Shown: positions 53,151 to 62,088, numbered from the stretch's first letter. The stretch is DNA of 64,000 bases from Micromonospora sp. NBC_01813 (GCF_035917335.1 NZ_CP109067.1:2479001-2543000); one strand, 5' to 3'. Program-made: numbers and translations. Notes: a model not told the origin generated them from the letters alone.

Positions 53151-53188
53151 TGATCCCGCTGGGGGATCAAAATCCCCCAGCGGGATCA
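53151..53188. terminator. 17-bp-arm hairpin after the ATPase gene
   Basis: TGATCCCGCTGGGGGAT and its exact reverse complement flank a 4-nt CAAA spacer. It is 129 bp past the ATPase stop and ahead of the GH59 promoter. No U-tract follows on the coding strand. The gap between the hairpin and the ATPase stop holds no gene I can support. Confidence 0.6.
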
Positions 53189-53316
53189 GACCAAATCCGC
53201 CTCCACCACGGACCGCGCCGACTACGTACGTTGGGCCGACGGAAAGGGCCGGGCCAGCGCCGAGGACCTGGTGCCCAGCCGGCGGTACTGCGAGGGTGCT
53301 CGGTGCAGGGCGCCGT

Positions 53317-54810
53317 TCAGGATCGGTTCGCGGCGTACAAGCGGTCCAGGTCGACGAGCTGGACGCCGGGGTCCGTGGCCGCCACGGCTCGGAGGTCGTC
53401 GGCGAAACCGCCGCCGCTGAACAGCAGCAGCCGACACCGGTCAGCCCGAACCCCGTCGCGGCCGGCCAACAGGCTACGGATGTGCGCCAGGCGTCGCAGG
53501 TGGCCGGTCCCGACGGTCTCGTGCCACTTGGCCTCGCCGATCGCGAGGAGCTCCTCGCTGCCATGCTCGTCGCGGCCGAAGACCGCGACATCCACCTCGT
53601 GCTGCGTGCGGGCGGCGGGGTCGTTGACGACACCGGCAGCCACCCGGGTCGGAAAACCGCCAAGAACGTCCGGATCAGCTTCCCAGCGAGCCCACTCACG
53701 GCAGATCGTCTCGAAGTGCGGGCCGACGACCTTGCTCAGGAACGTGCGCTGCAGCCTGGGCCAGACCTGCCGGGATCGGCCCGCGCGCTCCAGATCGCCC
53801 CAAGCCGGCCGCATCACGGCGTGGTAGAAGGCGAGCAGCGGCTCGGCGATCCGGTAGACGCCCCTGTTGCTCTTGAACGCGTCCTCTTCCCGCACGACCA
53901 GACCGACGTCCTCCAGCACACCCAACGGATGGGCCAGGTCGGACGGCTGCCGGCCCAGGAAGTTCGCGATCTCCCCACGCCGGGTACGACCGTCCGCGAT
54001 CGCCGCCAGCACCGAGTGGTACAACGCGGGGTCGCGGATGTCCGGCTCCTCCGCCAACAGGTAGCGGGCCTCCCGGAACAACGGCCGGGCCGGGTTCAAC
54101 ACCGCACGTACCACCCAGTTGTCGAAATCATCCGGCCCGGCCGGTGAGTCGTCCTGCGTGAACTCGTGCCGATAGGCAGGGGTACCGCCGACGATCGCGT
54201 TGACCAGCAGGGCGGTACGCGGATCGGCGATCCCCCAGAACCGGGCCGCAGCCCGGTAGTCCAACGTGCGGACCACCAACTCCAGGCCGGCCCGTCCCCG
54301 CAGCGGCGCGGTGCCAGACAACAGCCCGCCCATGAACGACAGCGCCGAACCGCACAACAGCAGCCGCACCTGGGTGTTCGACCGCTGCCCGGCCGGATCG
54401 AGCGTCCGCTGGATGATCGAGGGCAGTGCCGGACTGACGCGGGCCAGGAAGGGAAACTCGTCGATCACCACCGGCAGCGGCCCGGCAGGGGCGAGTGTCA
54501 TCGTCCGGGTGACTGCTTCGTCCCAGTTCGCGAACCGCAGCGGCGTCGGCTCACCCAGATAGCCGCCGAGCGCCTCACCGTACTGGCGCAACGCGTCAGC
54601 CTCGGACGACTCCGTGGCCGTGAACAGGAACCCGCCAGCCGCCTGTACCAGTGCGTCGAGCAGGAACGTCTTGCCCTGGCGACGGCGACCGGAGACCACT
54701 CCCAGCGTCGCCCCGCCCTGCGGCAGACGCGCGAACCGGACCAACTCGTTCCACTCGACGTCACGGTCGAAGATCTCCGCTGGCTTCTCCACCTCACCAC
54801 CCCGGCACAC
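53317..54810 (-). CDS. AAA ATPase with C-terminal nuclease-like domain (DUF234/archaeal ATPase family)
   Basis: Protein of 497 residues (a second in-frame GTG lies six codons on). Walker A is VVSGRRRQGKTFLL, Walker B VVIDEFPFLA; a winged helix follows (GRTRRGEIANFLGRQPSDLAHPLGVLEDVGLV), and the C-terminus has HEVDVAVFGRDEHGSEELLAIGEAKW, a D...E-x-K arrangement of a PD-(D/E)XK fold. Such proteins are thought to act in defence or mobile-element biology but lack an established role. A long dyad directly before the first GTG suggests leaderless or autoregulated expression. Confidence 0.8.
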   Translation of the reverse strand: MCRGGEVEKPAEIFDRDVEWNELVRFARLPQGGATLGVVSGRRRQGKTFLLDALVQAAGGFLFTATESSEADALRQYGEALGGYLGEPTPLRFANWDEAVTRTMTLAPAGPLPVVIDEFPFLARVSPALPSIIQRTLDPAGQRSNTQVRLLLCGSALSFMGGLLSGTAPLRGRAGLELVVRTLDYRAAARFWGIADPRTALLVNAIVGGTPAYRHEFTQDDSPAGPDDFDNWVVRAVLNPARPLFREARYLLAEEPDIRDPALYHSVLAAIADGRTRRGEIANFLGRQPSDLAHPLGVLEDVGLVVREEDAFKSNRGVYRIAEPLLAFYHAVMRPAWGDLERAGRSRQVWPRLQRTFLSKVVGPHFETICREWARWEADPDVLGGFPTRVAAGVVNDPAARTQHEVDVAVFGRDEHGSEELLAIGEAKWHETVGTGHLRRLAHIRSLLAGRDGVRADRCRLLLFSGGGFADDLRAVAATDPGVQLVDLDRLYAANRS

Positions 54811-54813
54811 TAG

Positions 54814-54844
54814 TGTAAGTGTAGTTACTATAACTCTACTTACA
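54814..54844. promoter_or_regulatory. 31-bp dyad directly before the ATPase gene
   Basis: TGTAAGTGTAGTTA, a CTA spacer, then TAACTCTACTTACA: 14-bp arms matching at 12 positions. The AT content is far above the surroundings. Its edge is 3 bp from the first GTG, so a bound protein would block transcription start. The ATPase itself, through its winged helix, or the XRE protein upstream could bind it. Confidence 0.65.
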
Positions 54845-54888
54845 TGTCGCGGTGGCCGGTATGGATGCCTGCCCCTTGACCCGCTGGT

Positions 54889-56115
54889 TCAAGGGTCGTA
54901 CGGGGTCCCTCGCCGCGAGGCGCCGGTCGTCAGCCCGAGCGCCGTCGCCAGCCGGGCGACGCCGGGCGTGTCCGGCCCGCACCGGGCGACCTCAGCCACG
55001 AGGGTACGCGCGGAAGGCCGGCAGCGGATCTCAGCCGGTGCGACGCGGTCCGCCTCCACCACGGACCGCCCCGCCGCACCCGGGTCACCGAGGTCCAGGT
55101 ACACCCGGGCAGCGTCCACCAGGTACGCCGCCCGATGCTCCGCTGGCAGCCCTCGCCACGCCTGCCGTCGGGTGACCGCCTCGTGTCGGCGTACCGCCGG
55201 ACCGGCGTCACCGACTGCCGCCGCCGTCACCACCGCAGCGAGATCGACGGCGGTCGGACCGAAGCCGGTCTGCCGATGGTCGTGGCCATCGCCCACCCGG
55301 GCGGCGATCCCGGCCGCCTGGCGCAGCAACTCGGCGACGCTGCCGCGATCGCCGCAGACGGCGGCGGCCAGTGCCGCCTGGAGCAACAGCGCCCCGGACA
55401 CCGACAGCCGGTCCGCCGGACCGTCCTCGCCAGCGGGCGGGGTCGTGCCGTGCGCGGCGGTAATCGTCGTCGCCATCGCCAACCGACCCTGGTCGAGGGC
55501 CCGCAGCGCCTGCCCCAACTGCACCGCCGCCGACGCCGCCAGCAGCTGATCACCACCGGCGGTGGCGAGCGCCCGGTCGGCGGCCAGCCACGCCAGGTCC
55601 GGTTCGCCGACCTTGACCAGCACCGCCGAGACGATCCGGTACACCTGCACCAACGGCTCAGCTCCCACCCCCGGTCTGGTGACGTGCAGCCGACGGGCCG
55701 CGTCCAGCAGTGCGGGCAACGTCCGCAACAGCTGCGGATAGTCGCCGTGCCGGTAGGTCGACCAGGCGTGCTCGACCCGCAGCACCGCCTCACCCGGCGC
55801 TGTCGGCGGCGCGTCGTCGGGTGGCGGACCGAACACGTCGTAGCAGGCCAGCGCCGCCCGGACGGCCGCCACACCATCCGCTGCCGACCCGATCTCCGGC
55901 GTCGGCAGTCGGTCCGCGCCGAGCAACTCGGCCGGGTCGACCCGTAACACCTCGGCGACCTGCTGGATCAACGAGAACCGGTCCAACCGCCGGACACCCC
56001 GCTCTACCTTCTCCACCCAGCTCTTGGACCGGCCGATCCGGTCGGCGAACACCTGCTGGGTCATCCGCCGCCGCACCCGCCACTGCGCCACCCGACGGCC
56101 GACCGCCACGCTCAC
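54889..56115 (-). CDS. XRE-family regulator with long helical C-terminus
   Basis: Protein of 408 residues. The N-terminal helix-turn-helix is GRRVAQWRVRRRMTQQVFADRIGRSKSWVEKVERGVRRLDRFSLIQQVAEVL; the rest is Ala/Leu-rich repeats with spacing like TPR units, as in many Streptomyces-type pleiotropic regulators. GTG start overlaps the stop of the small gene upstream (GTGA), so the two are coupled. Located directly upstream of the ATPase dyad. Targets unknown. Confidence 0.8.
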   Translation of the reverse strand: MSVAVGRRVAQWRVRRRMTQQVFADRIGRSKSWVEKVERGVRRLDRFSLIQQVAEVLRVDPAELLGADRLPTPEIGSAADGVAAVRAALACYDVFGPPPDDAPPTAPGEAVLRVEHAWSTYRHGDYPQLLRTLPALLDAARRLHVTRPGVGAEPLVQVYRIVSAVLVKVGEPDLAWLAADRALATAGGDQLLAASAAVQLGQALRALDQGRLAMATTITAAHGTTPPAGEDGPADRLSVSGALLLQAALAAAVCGDRGSVAELLRQAAGIAARVGDGHDHRQTGFGPTAVDLAAVVTAAAVGDAGPAVRRHEAVTRRQAWRGLPAEHRAAYLVDAARVYLDLGDPGAAGRSVVEADRVAPAEIRCRPSARTLVAEVARCGPDTPGVARLATALGLTTGASRRGTPYDP

Positions 56116-56390
56116 GGCCGCCCACCTGCGTCGATCCAGGTCCAGGAGACGAACCGTTCGTACAACTCGGCCGGGTCCGTGATGCCGGCCTCCTCGGCCG
56201 CCAGCGGCAGCAGCTCCGCCACGTCGACGGAGAGCGCGATCGGCTCCCCGACGTACGCCTCGGCCAACTGCGTCCGGCCCGGCGGGCACGGCCACGGCGT
56301 CCCGTCCGGACACACGGCACACCACCATGACGGCCGCACCGGCTCATGCACCGGTTCCTCGGCACCGGCCCGAATCCGCTGCACGATCAC
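56112..56390 (-). CDS. Small conserved protein coupled to the XRE regulator
   Basis: Protein of 92 residues with a Trp/Cys/Pro-rich segment (RPSWWCAVCPDGTPWPCPPG) that may bind a metal, then an acidic helical tail (ELLPLAAEEAGITDPAELYERFVSWTW). The CxxC pair and third Cys resemble a minimal zinc knuckle. Small genes of this type commonly precede XRE regulators in actinomycetes. GTG start; stop overlaps the regulator start. I do not know its role. Confidence 0.6.
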   Translation of the reverse strand: MIVQRIRAGAEEPVHEPVRPSWWCAVCPDGTPWPCPPGRTQLAEAYVGEPIALSVDVAELLPLAAEEAGITDPAELYERFVSWTWIDAGGRP

Positions 56391-56792
56391 GACAGGAAGT
56401 GCCGGCCGGCGTTACCACCGCGACGCTGCGCCCGATCACCACGCGTCGCCGGCCGCCGATCCGGCGGCACCGCGCTCAGGTCCGCGTACCGCCGCCGACC
56501 CGGCACCGGATACACCACATCCACCGGTACGTCCGCACGCTGAAACTACTTCCCGAACACGGTGCCCCCTCAACGGTGTGTTGGAAGGGCGGCGACCCGA
56601 GGTGGCTCTCCACGTCAACCCCGAGCCGCCGCCGCTAACGGGCCCGACGCGGGAAGGCGATCACGGGTACACGTCGGACCCACGCAGCACGCTATGGGCA
56701 GCCTGGTCTTCCAAGAGGGACGATTCGTACCCCAGGTATGGCGCAACCCGGAACAGCGCATCCGAGGACCTCGACCCGATGGCAATGTTCCG
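56391..56792. other. 402-bp gap without a recognisable gene
   Basis: No frame on either strand shows a plausible start, ribosome site and protein-like composition together. The plus strand holds an open stretch through 56562-56830, but it has no recognisable motif. It may carry the promoter of the small gene upstream of the XRE regulator, or be decayed sequence. Confidence 0.5.
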
Positions 56793-58004
56793 CTACGCGA
56801 CCAGGCCAACCTTCGACGCGAGGTCACGAGCCTCATCCCGCATCGTCCGTGGCCCGTCGAGCAGGTCGAGGGTGATCTGACGGGCGTAGCCGTTGAAGCG
56901 AATCGTCTCCGGTGCCGACTCGTACGCCTGCCGAAGGGCTGCCACGGCCGCCTCGTAGTTGCTCCTGCCGTAAGCGCCACGAGCGACCTCGATCAGATGT
57001 CGAGCACGACGCGGCCTTGACGGGATTGCGGCCGGATCGATCCGTCGTGACTGGCGCACAGCCTCGCCGGGCTTCTGCAACTCCACGGCCACCGTCACCG
57101 CATGTACGCCCATGATGATCCGGGAAAACGAGGTCTGCGGCTGATAGAAGCCCTGCGGAAGTCGTTGAGCGACTTGATCCGCACGGTCCCAGTACCGCCA
57201 CGCACGGCCCTCCTCACCGGCCCGCGCGGCCGTGTAGGCAGCCTCGAAGTTCAGTGCTCCCCACAGAGCGAACAGGTTTGGGGTTGACTCGGCTACCTGC
57301 GGCTCCAACGTCGAAACGACATCGAGCGTCACTGCCATGGCGGTGTCCCAGTCTCCCGCATCCCGGTGCACCTGGCACAAGAACCAACCAGCGCACGCCA
57401 ACGCTTCGGGATTCCCCGACTCCTGGGCCGCGACCATCGCACGGTCCGCGACACGCCACAGGAGTTCCGCCGCAGGCTGGTAGGCCAGGAACATCTGCGC
57501 CAGCCCCAGCACCTCTGCCAGCAGCCCCTGCGCCTGCCGACGCTCCTCGCCCTCGTACATCAATGCCGCACGCTGCGCGTCACGCAACAGCTCCGGCAGG
57601 AGTGCACCAAGCACCGTGCGGTGATCAGATGCCTGGTGGCGTGCCCGCCACGCCGCCGTGAGGCGCTCCCGGATCCGAGGCAACGGCTGTACCGCGACGT
57701 CGTTGGAGAGCGTTGAGCGGTTCACGGCGTCGCGAACCGATGCCAGTGCTGGATGTTCCGGTCCGTTCACCACGGCCGAGTGGTCACCCAACTCCCCGAT
57801 GAGCGCGGATACATCAACTTTCAGGACACGGGCGATGCGGTCCAGCATGTGTATGCGCGGCGGCAGGATTCGATCGGTTTCCACTGCCTTGACCCACTCG
57901 GCGCTGCGACCAACGAGGCCGCCGAGCACTGCTCGGGTCTTTCCGGACCGCTCGCGGTAGACCTTCAGACGCTGCCCGAAGGTCAGCCCAGGCATGGGGT
58001 CCAT
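56793..58004 (-). CDS. XRE-family regulator with TPR-like C-terminal region
   Basis: Protein of 403 residues. The helix-turn-helix lies at the N-terminus (GQRLKVYRERSGKTRAVLGGLVGRSAEWVKAVETDRILPPRIHMLDRIARVLKVDVSALIGEL), followed by about ten helical repeats (for instance ADRAMVAAQESGNPEALACAGWFLCQVHRDAGDWDTAMAV), the usual layout of actinomycete TPR regulators. I choose the second ATG because AGGAGG lies six bases before it and overlaps the first. Stand-alone; 11 bp downstream of the gene remnant. Confidence 0.83.
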   Translation of the reverse strand: MDPMPGLTFGQRLKVYRERSGKTRAVLGGLVGRSAEWVKAVETDRILPPRIHMLDRIARVLKVDVSALIGELGDHSAVVNGPEHPALASVRDAVNRSTLSNDVAVQPLPRIRERLTAAWRARHQASDHRTVLGALLPELLRDAQRAALMYEGEERRQAQGLLAEVLGLAQMFLAYQPAAELLWRVADRAMVAAQESGNPEALACAGWFLCQVHRDAGDWDTAMAVTLDVVSTLEPQVAESTPNLFALWGALNFEAAYTAARAGEEGRAWRYWDRADQVAQRLPQGFYQPQTSFSRIIMGVHAVTVAVELQKPGEAVRQSRRIDPAAIPSRPRRARHLIEVARGAYGRSNYEAAVAALRQAYESAPETIRFNGYARQITLDLLDGPRTMRDEARDLASKVGLVA

Positions 58005-58015
58005 CCCGAACCTCC

Positions 58016-58165
58016 TCATCGTACGGAATCGCGATCGCTGCCCCGGATCGCACCTTCTGCCACGGTACCGGCTGTCGAGGAAACGTCCCGGCGCAGCCGA
58101 TGTCCGAGCCGGCGGAATGCGTTCTCGATCGCCGTGCGGTCCAAGAGCGGATCATCGAAACTCAC
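58016..58165 (-). pseudogene. Truncated nucleotidyltransferase (DUF6036-type) N-terminal fragment
   Basis: An open frame of 49 residues that begins like DUF6036-family nucleotidyltransferases (DDPLLDRTAIENAFRRLGHRL), then loses similarity before the conserved G-G-A-x-A and D-x-D residues would appear and ends. Its GTG overlaps the stop of the 130-residue gene (GTGA), the arrangement usual for intact pairs in actinobacteria, so the second gene of the pair seems to have been lost by deletion here. The XRE gene starts 11 bp further. Confidence 0.5.
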
Positions 58166-58554
58166 GCGACGTTCAATTCTTGCGGCGATACGTAGACTCC
58201 GCGACGGCGGAACGCCGCCGGGGCGTGCACCACAGCGTCGACCCGGGCGGCCCGGGTGTTGAACGGGAACCAGAACCGGCGCAGCGATCGTGTCTCGGCC
58301 CATGCCGGTGCCCCGCGACCGTCCTTGGTCGCCAGGTGCTCCGTCAACGCGGCCAGGAACACGTCCCATTGCTCATCGCCGGTCACACCCGGCTCCTGCT
58401 CCAGCAGGACGGCCCGCTCTTCCGCTGGCTCCCAGCGGTACTCCTCAAGGAACTCCGCCACCAACCGCCACCGTCGCGTCTCGTCAGCGCCGAGGAGCAG
58501 CGCACCGAGCCCTGCCACCGTCAACGGCTCGTAACTCTCACCATGACTCCGCAC
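58162..58554 (-). CDS. Conserved hypothetical protein, partner of DUF6036 nucleotidyltransferases
   Basis: Protein of 130 residues (SHGESYEPLTVAGLGALLLGADETRRWRLVAEFLEEYRWEPAEERAVLL..., ending AFRRRGVYVSPQEL) of a family often encoded just ahead of a small nucleotidyltransferase. It is acidic, helical, without membrane segments. GTG start with GAGGG very close. The coupled partner is reduced to a fragment, so this may be an orphan. The pair resembles a toxin-antitoxin or defence unit, which is inference. Confidence 0.65.
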   Translation of the reverse strand: MRSHGESYEPLTVAGLGALLLGADETRRWRLVAEFLEEYRWEPAEERAVLLEQEPGVTGDEQWDVFLAALTEHLATKDGRGAPAWAETRSLRRFWFPFNTRAARVDAVVHAPAAFRRRGVYVSPQELNVA

Positions 58555-58651
58555 ACCCTCGACGCTAATACGTCCGGGGCGGTTCGGGGCTAGGCGGACT
58601 CCCAGGTGCGCAACCGACGCAGCGGGCTCGAGACAGGAAGGTCGTCGACCC

Positions 58652-59326
58652 TCATGATGCCGGATCGAACAACTTCCAGTGCCCCTCGGATACGACCTCG
58701 ACACCAACGTCGGTCACCTTGATGGCGGTCTGAGCGTCCGTGGCGTACGCCGGACCCTTTATCTCGGCGGCCCACCGCTCCGCCTCGGCCATTGAGGTCT
58801 CCGGGCGATCAGGGCTGTCGAGGTGCGGAAAGATGGAGAAGTCAACGATTCCCAGCGTGCTGTCGTCAGCGGTGGGCGAGTCGAAGTCAACGAAGCTCTC
58901 CCCGATGCGGGGGGTCACCACCAAGCTCCCGGCGCTGATCCCTACGTAGACCGTGTCGCGCAGCGACGGCAAGAGGTCGGCCAGTCCGGACTCCCGCATC
59001 CAGTGACACAGGTACATGGTGTCGCCGCCGTTCACCAGCAGGGCATCCGCTTCTCGCACCCAAGACACCCAGCGATCTCTGTCGATGCTGGGCAGTGCGG
59101 TGAGCTCCAGTACGCCTACCGACTTCCATCCCAACCCGGTCATGGGAGCAGCGGACCGGCCACTGACGAAACGCCATGGTCCGCCCGGATCCCCGTACGG
59201 GCCCCCGTACCCTGCGGTGGGAATGCAGAGGGCACTGGCCTCGGCGATCGGTTTGCCCAGGAGATCGACCAGCGCCGCCAGGATGCTTGGGTTCCGAACA
59301 CCGGAGTCGGTAAGGAGGAGCTTCAT
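58652..59326 (-). CDS. Peptidase E-like protein (family S51)
   Basis: Protein of 224 residues with a class-I glutamine-amidotransferase-like fold. The nucleophile elbow is VYVGISAGSLVV with the catalytic Ser, and LLVNGGDTMYLCHWM plus FSIFPHLDSP supply the other family landmarks. Peptidase E enzymes release N-terminal Asp from dipeptides; others in the family are cyanophycinases. ATG (MKLLLTDSG) after GAGG; the longer frame adds ten residues. Tandem palindromes about 190 bp upstream may regulate it. Confidence 0.85.
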   Translation of the reverse strand: MKLLLTDSGVRNPSILAALVDLLGKPIAEASALCIPTAGYGGPYGDPGGPWRFVSGRSAAPMTGLGWKSVGVLELTALPSIDRDRWVSWVREADALLVNGGDTMYLCHWMRESGLADLLPSLRDTVYVGISAGSLVVTPRIGESFVDFDSPTADDSTLGIVDFSIFPHLDSPDRPETSMAEAERWAAEIKGPAYATDAQTAIKVTDVGVEVVSEGHWKLFDPAS

Positions 59327-59514
59327 CTCGGCCTCTACCTCCCAGCATGCCACCACGTCCGACGGTACCCGGCCCCACGTCGCACGGTTGCCCGGACTCT
59401 GCGGAGCGCATGGGTTGCCGGGCCACGGCTGACATGAGCTTCGCGGCAGGGCGGGGCCAGCGCGGTGCGGCAGCTGTCCCGGCGCGCTCCGGGGGGCGGT
59501 ACTACCGAAAAGCT

Positions 59515-59550
59515 TTATGCCACAGCGGCATAATCATGCCGTTCTGGCAT
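59515..59550. promoter_or_regulatory. Two tandem palindromes TTATGCC-N5-GGCATAA
   Basis: TTATGCC-ACAGC-GGCATAA is followed by TCATGCC-GTTCT-GGCATAA, the second with slightly weaker arms; the repeat period is 19 bp. They lie in the 229-bp gap between peptidase E and the DUF624 gene, upstream of peptidase E. Tandem dyads of this regularity usually bind a dimeric repressor cooperatively. Confidence 0.6.
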
Positions 59551-59555
59551 AAGAC

Positions 59556-60320
59556 TCAATCGGCACCTGACTCTGCGCCGGTTACCGTCCGTAAAACCGG
59601 TACTACCGGCAGGGCGGGGGCCAACGCGGCGCGGCTGTTGACCCAGACCACCAGCAGCGCGCAGCCGGGCAGCGTCGCCAGTGCCAGCAGCGGCGCCTGG
59701 TTGACCGACAGTGCGGCGACCAGCAGCAGGGCCAGGCTGACCAGGCTCAACGGGGCCCGGCGTACCGCCGACCAGGCCGCGACCCGCACGGCCGCGCGAA
59801 CGCCCAGGCCCGGGGCCAGCTCGACCATGGCCAACAGCAGGACCAGCGCGGCCAGGACCAGGACCGCGGTGACCACCAGCAGCGGTACGAGCACCGCCGC
59901 AACGCCGGCGTCATGCAGCAGCACGATGTCGGTGGCCAGGACCGCGAGCAGGGCCAGCCCGGCCGACCAGCGCAGCGTCGCGGCGGCGAAGTTCCGCCGG
60001 TACGCGCGGAAGTACTCGCGTACCGGTGCCCGGTCGTCGTCTTCAGCCCGCCGCAGGTAGCCGAACGCGGCGGCGGTCGCCGGCCCGATGCTGACCGCCA
60101 GCAGCCCGAAGAACACCGGGTAGCGCCACGGCTGGGCGACCACGGCGAGCGCCACCAGCAGCGGCAGGTTGGTGACGGCCAGTCCGAGGTTGACCACCAG
60201 CACCCGGTGCACCAGCGACCAGATCATCGACCAGGTGTCCGCGCCGACGTTGACCCGCGCGGTCAGCGACCGGCCGGCCGGCACCGGCCGGCGGACGGTC
60301 CCGCTCACCCCGGCGGTCAC
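59556..60320 (-). CDS. DUF624 (YesL-like) membrane protein
   Basis: Integral membrane protein of 254 residues with about six hydrophobic helices, including VLVVNLGLAVTNLPLLVALAVV and LLVVTAVLVLAALVLLLAM, characteristic of DUF624/YesL. Such proteins are usually encoded with carbohydrate ABC importers, as here, though their role is unclear. GTG start overlaps the stop of the permease gene as GTGA. Confidence 0.82.
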   Translation of the reverse strand: MTAGVSGTVRRPVPAGRSLTARVNVGADTWSMIWSLVHRVLVVNLGLAVTNLPLLVALAVVAQPWRYPVFFGLLAVSIGPATAAAFGYLRRAEDDDRAPVREYFRAYRRNFAAATLRWSAGLALLAVLATDIVLLHDAGVAAVLVPLLVVTAVLVLAALVLLLAMVELAPGLGVRAAVRVAAWSAVRRAPLSLVSLALLLVAALSVNQAPLLALATLPGCALLVVWVNSRAALAPALPVVPVLRTVTGAESGAD

Positions 60321-61138
60321 TTCAACCCGCTGGTGGCGATGCCCTGCACGAAGTAGCGCTGCCCGAGCAGGAAGACGACCAGGATCGGCAGGATCGACAG
60401 CACCGAACCGGTCATGATCATGGCGTACTCGGCTTCGTAGAGGCCGATGAAGGTCCGCAGGCCGATCTGTACGGTCCAGAGGTCGTTGCTGTTGAGATAG
60501 ATGAACGGTCCCATGTAGTCGTTCCAGGTGTTGACGAAGGTGAGCAGCGCCAGGCTGGCCAGTGCCGGTTTCGACAACGGTAGGACGATGCGGGCCCAGA
60601 TCCCGTACTCGCTGAGGCCGTCGATGCGGGCGGCCTCGGTCAGCTCGTCGGGGATGGTCAGGTAGTACTGGCGCATCAGGAACACCCCGAAGGCACCGAA
60701 CGCCTGCAGCAGGATCAGCGACAGGTGGGTGTTCACCAGGCCGAGCCGTTCCATGATGATGTACTGCGGCACCATGTACGCCTGCCAGGGCACGGCGATG
60801 GTGGCGATGTAGGCGAGGAAGAGCACGTCCCGACCCGGGAAGTTGATCTTCGCGAAGCCGTACGCCGCGAAGCTGCCGGTGAGTACCTGCAGGAACGTGA
60901 TGGTGACGCTGAGGAACATCGAGTTGTACAGGTAGGTGGCCAGTGGGATCCGGTCCCAGATCCGGGTGTAGTTGTCCCAGTGGAACTCCTGCGGGATCCA
61001 CTGGATCGGCACCGTCAGGACCTGCGAGTCCAGCTTGACCGAGGAGACCAGCATCCAGCCGAACGGCACCAGGACGGCCAGGCCGAGGATGGTGAGCAGG
61101 GCTTGGAGGGCGAGCCGTCGGGCGACGGTGACGCTCAT
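60317..61138 (-). CDS. Carbohydrate ABC transporter permease, MalG type
   Basis: Permease of 273 residues, six helices, with the EAA loop ELTEAARIDGLSEYGIWARIVLPLSKPALASLALLTF near the C-terminal third and the opening pattern seen in MalG-like proteins. ATG overlaps the stop of the MalF-type gene (ATGA). Works with the MalF partner and binding protein as a CUT1 importer; the ATPase is not in the window and could be a shared MsiK-type protein, as is common in actinomycetes. Confidence 0.9.
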   Translation of the reverse strand: MSVTVARRLALQALLTILGLAVLVPFGWMLVSSVKLDSQVLTVPIQWIPQEFHWDNYTRIWDRIPLATYLYNSMFLSVTITFLQVLTGSFAAYGFAKINFPGRDVLFLAYIATIAVPWQAYMVPQYIIMERLGLVNTHLSLILLQAFGAFGVFLMRQYYLTIPDELTEAARIDGLSEYGIWARIVLPLSKPALASLALLTFVNTWNDYMGPFIYLNSNDLWTVQIGLRTFIGLYEAEYAMIMTGSVLSILPILVVFLLGQRYFVQGIATSGLK

Positions 61139-62088
61139 CGCTCACTCCTCTGCTGGAGCCGGAACTGGATCACCGTGACCAGCAGCACGATGACGAACAG
61201 CACCATGGCGATCGCCGACGAGTAGCCGAACCGGCCCTCGGTGATGCCTTCGCGGAAGATCAGCTGGGACAGCACCAGCGTGGAACGACCCGGACCGCCC
61301 TCGGTCATCACCTGGATCAGGTCGAACACCTTGAAGCTGGAGATGGTCAGCATGATGAGGACGAAGAAGGTAGTGGGTCGCAGCGACGGCACGGTGATGT
61401 GCCAGAACCGCTGCCAGGCCGAGGCGCCGTCGGTGCGGGCCGCCTCGTACAGCTCGGCCGGGATGGTCTGCAGCCCGGCCAGGTAGAGCACCATGTAGTA
61501 GCCCATGTCCCGCCAGACGCTGGTGATGATCACCGCCGGCATCGCCCAGGTCGTGGAGGTGGTCCAACCTGGCGGGTTGTCGACGCCGATCGCCCGCAGC
61601 AGCTGGTTGACCGGGCCGGCGTCCGGGTTGAACAGCATGTTCCACACCACCGCGACGGCGACCAACGCGGTGATGTAGGGGAAGAACAACGCCGTACGGA
61701 AGAACTGGACCCCGCGTAGTTTCCGGTTGAGCAGTACGGCGAACCCGAGGGCGGCGACCATCGTCAACGGGATGTGACCGAGCGCGTAGTAGGTGGTGTT
61801 GTACAGCGCGGTCCAGAAGGTTTCGCTGGCCAGCATCCGGCGGAAGTTGTCCAGCCCCACCCACTCGGGGGTGCTGTACGAGTTCCACTGCATGAAGGCG
61901 AGCGCCAGGGAGGCGACGACGGGCACCAGGGTGAGCGCGGCGAAGCCGATGAAGTTCGGCAGGATGAAGCTCCAGCCGGCCAGGGTGTTGCGCCGGCGCA
62001 GCCGGCGGGCGGTGCGGCCGGCCACCGGCGGCGGGGTGCCGCCGGTGGCCGTCGCACGTACGGTGTCGAGAGCGGTAGGGGTGGCCAT
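61135..62088 (-). CDS. Carbohydrate ABC transporter permease, MalF type
   Basis: Permease of 317 residues. A Pro/Arg-rich cytosolic N-terminus precedes the helices; the EAA loop is ELYEAARTDGASAWQRFWHITVPSLRPTTFF. It opens with WSFILPNFIGFAALTLVPVVASLALAF, typical of MalF-like proteins. ATG start 8 bases after the binding-protein stop. First permease of the importer operon. Confidence 0.9.
   Translation of the reverse strand: MATPTALDTVRATATGGTPPPVAGRTARRLRRRNTLAGWSFILPNFIGFAALTLVPVVASLALAFMQWNSYSTPEWVGLDNFRRMLASETFWTALYNTTYYALGHIPLTMVAALGFAVLLNRKLRGVQFFRTALFFPYITALVAVAVVWNMLFNPDAGPVNQLLRAIGVDNPPGWTTSTTWAMPAVIITSVWRDMGYYMVLYLAGLQTIPAELYEAARTDGASAWQRFWHITVPSLRPTTFFVLIMLTISSFKVFDLIQVMTEGGPGRSTLVLSQLIFREGITEGRFGYSSAIAMVLFVIVLLVTVIQFRLQQRSER

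Noticed and set aside
53200-53316. Plus-strand peptide with YVRWADGKGRASAEDLVPSRRYC
   Set aside because: Protein-like composition but no start, no family recognised and it runs into ATPase antisense; too weak to call a gene remnant.
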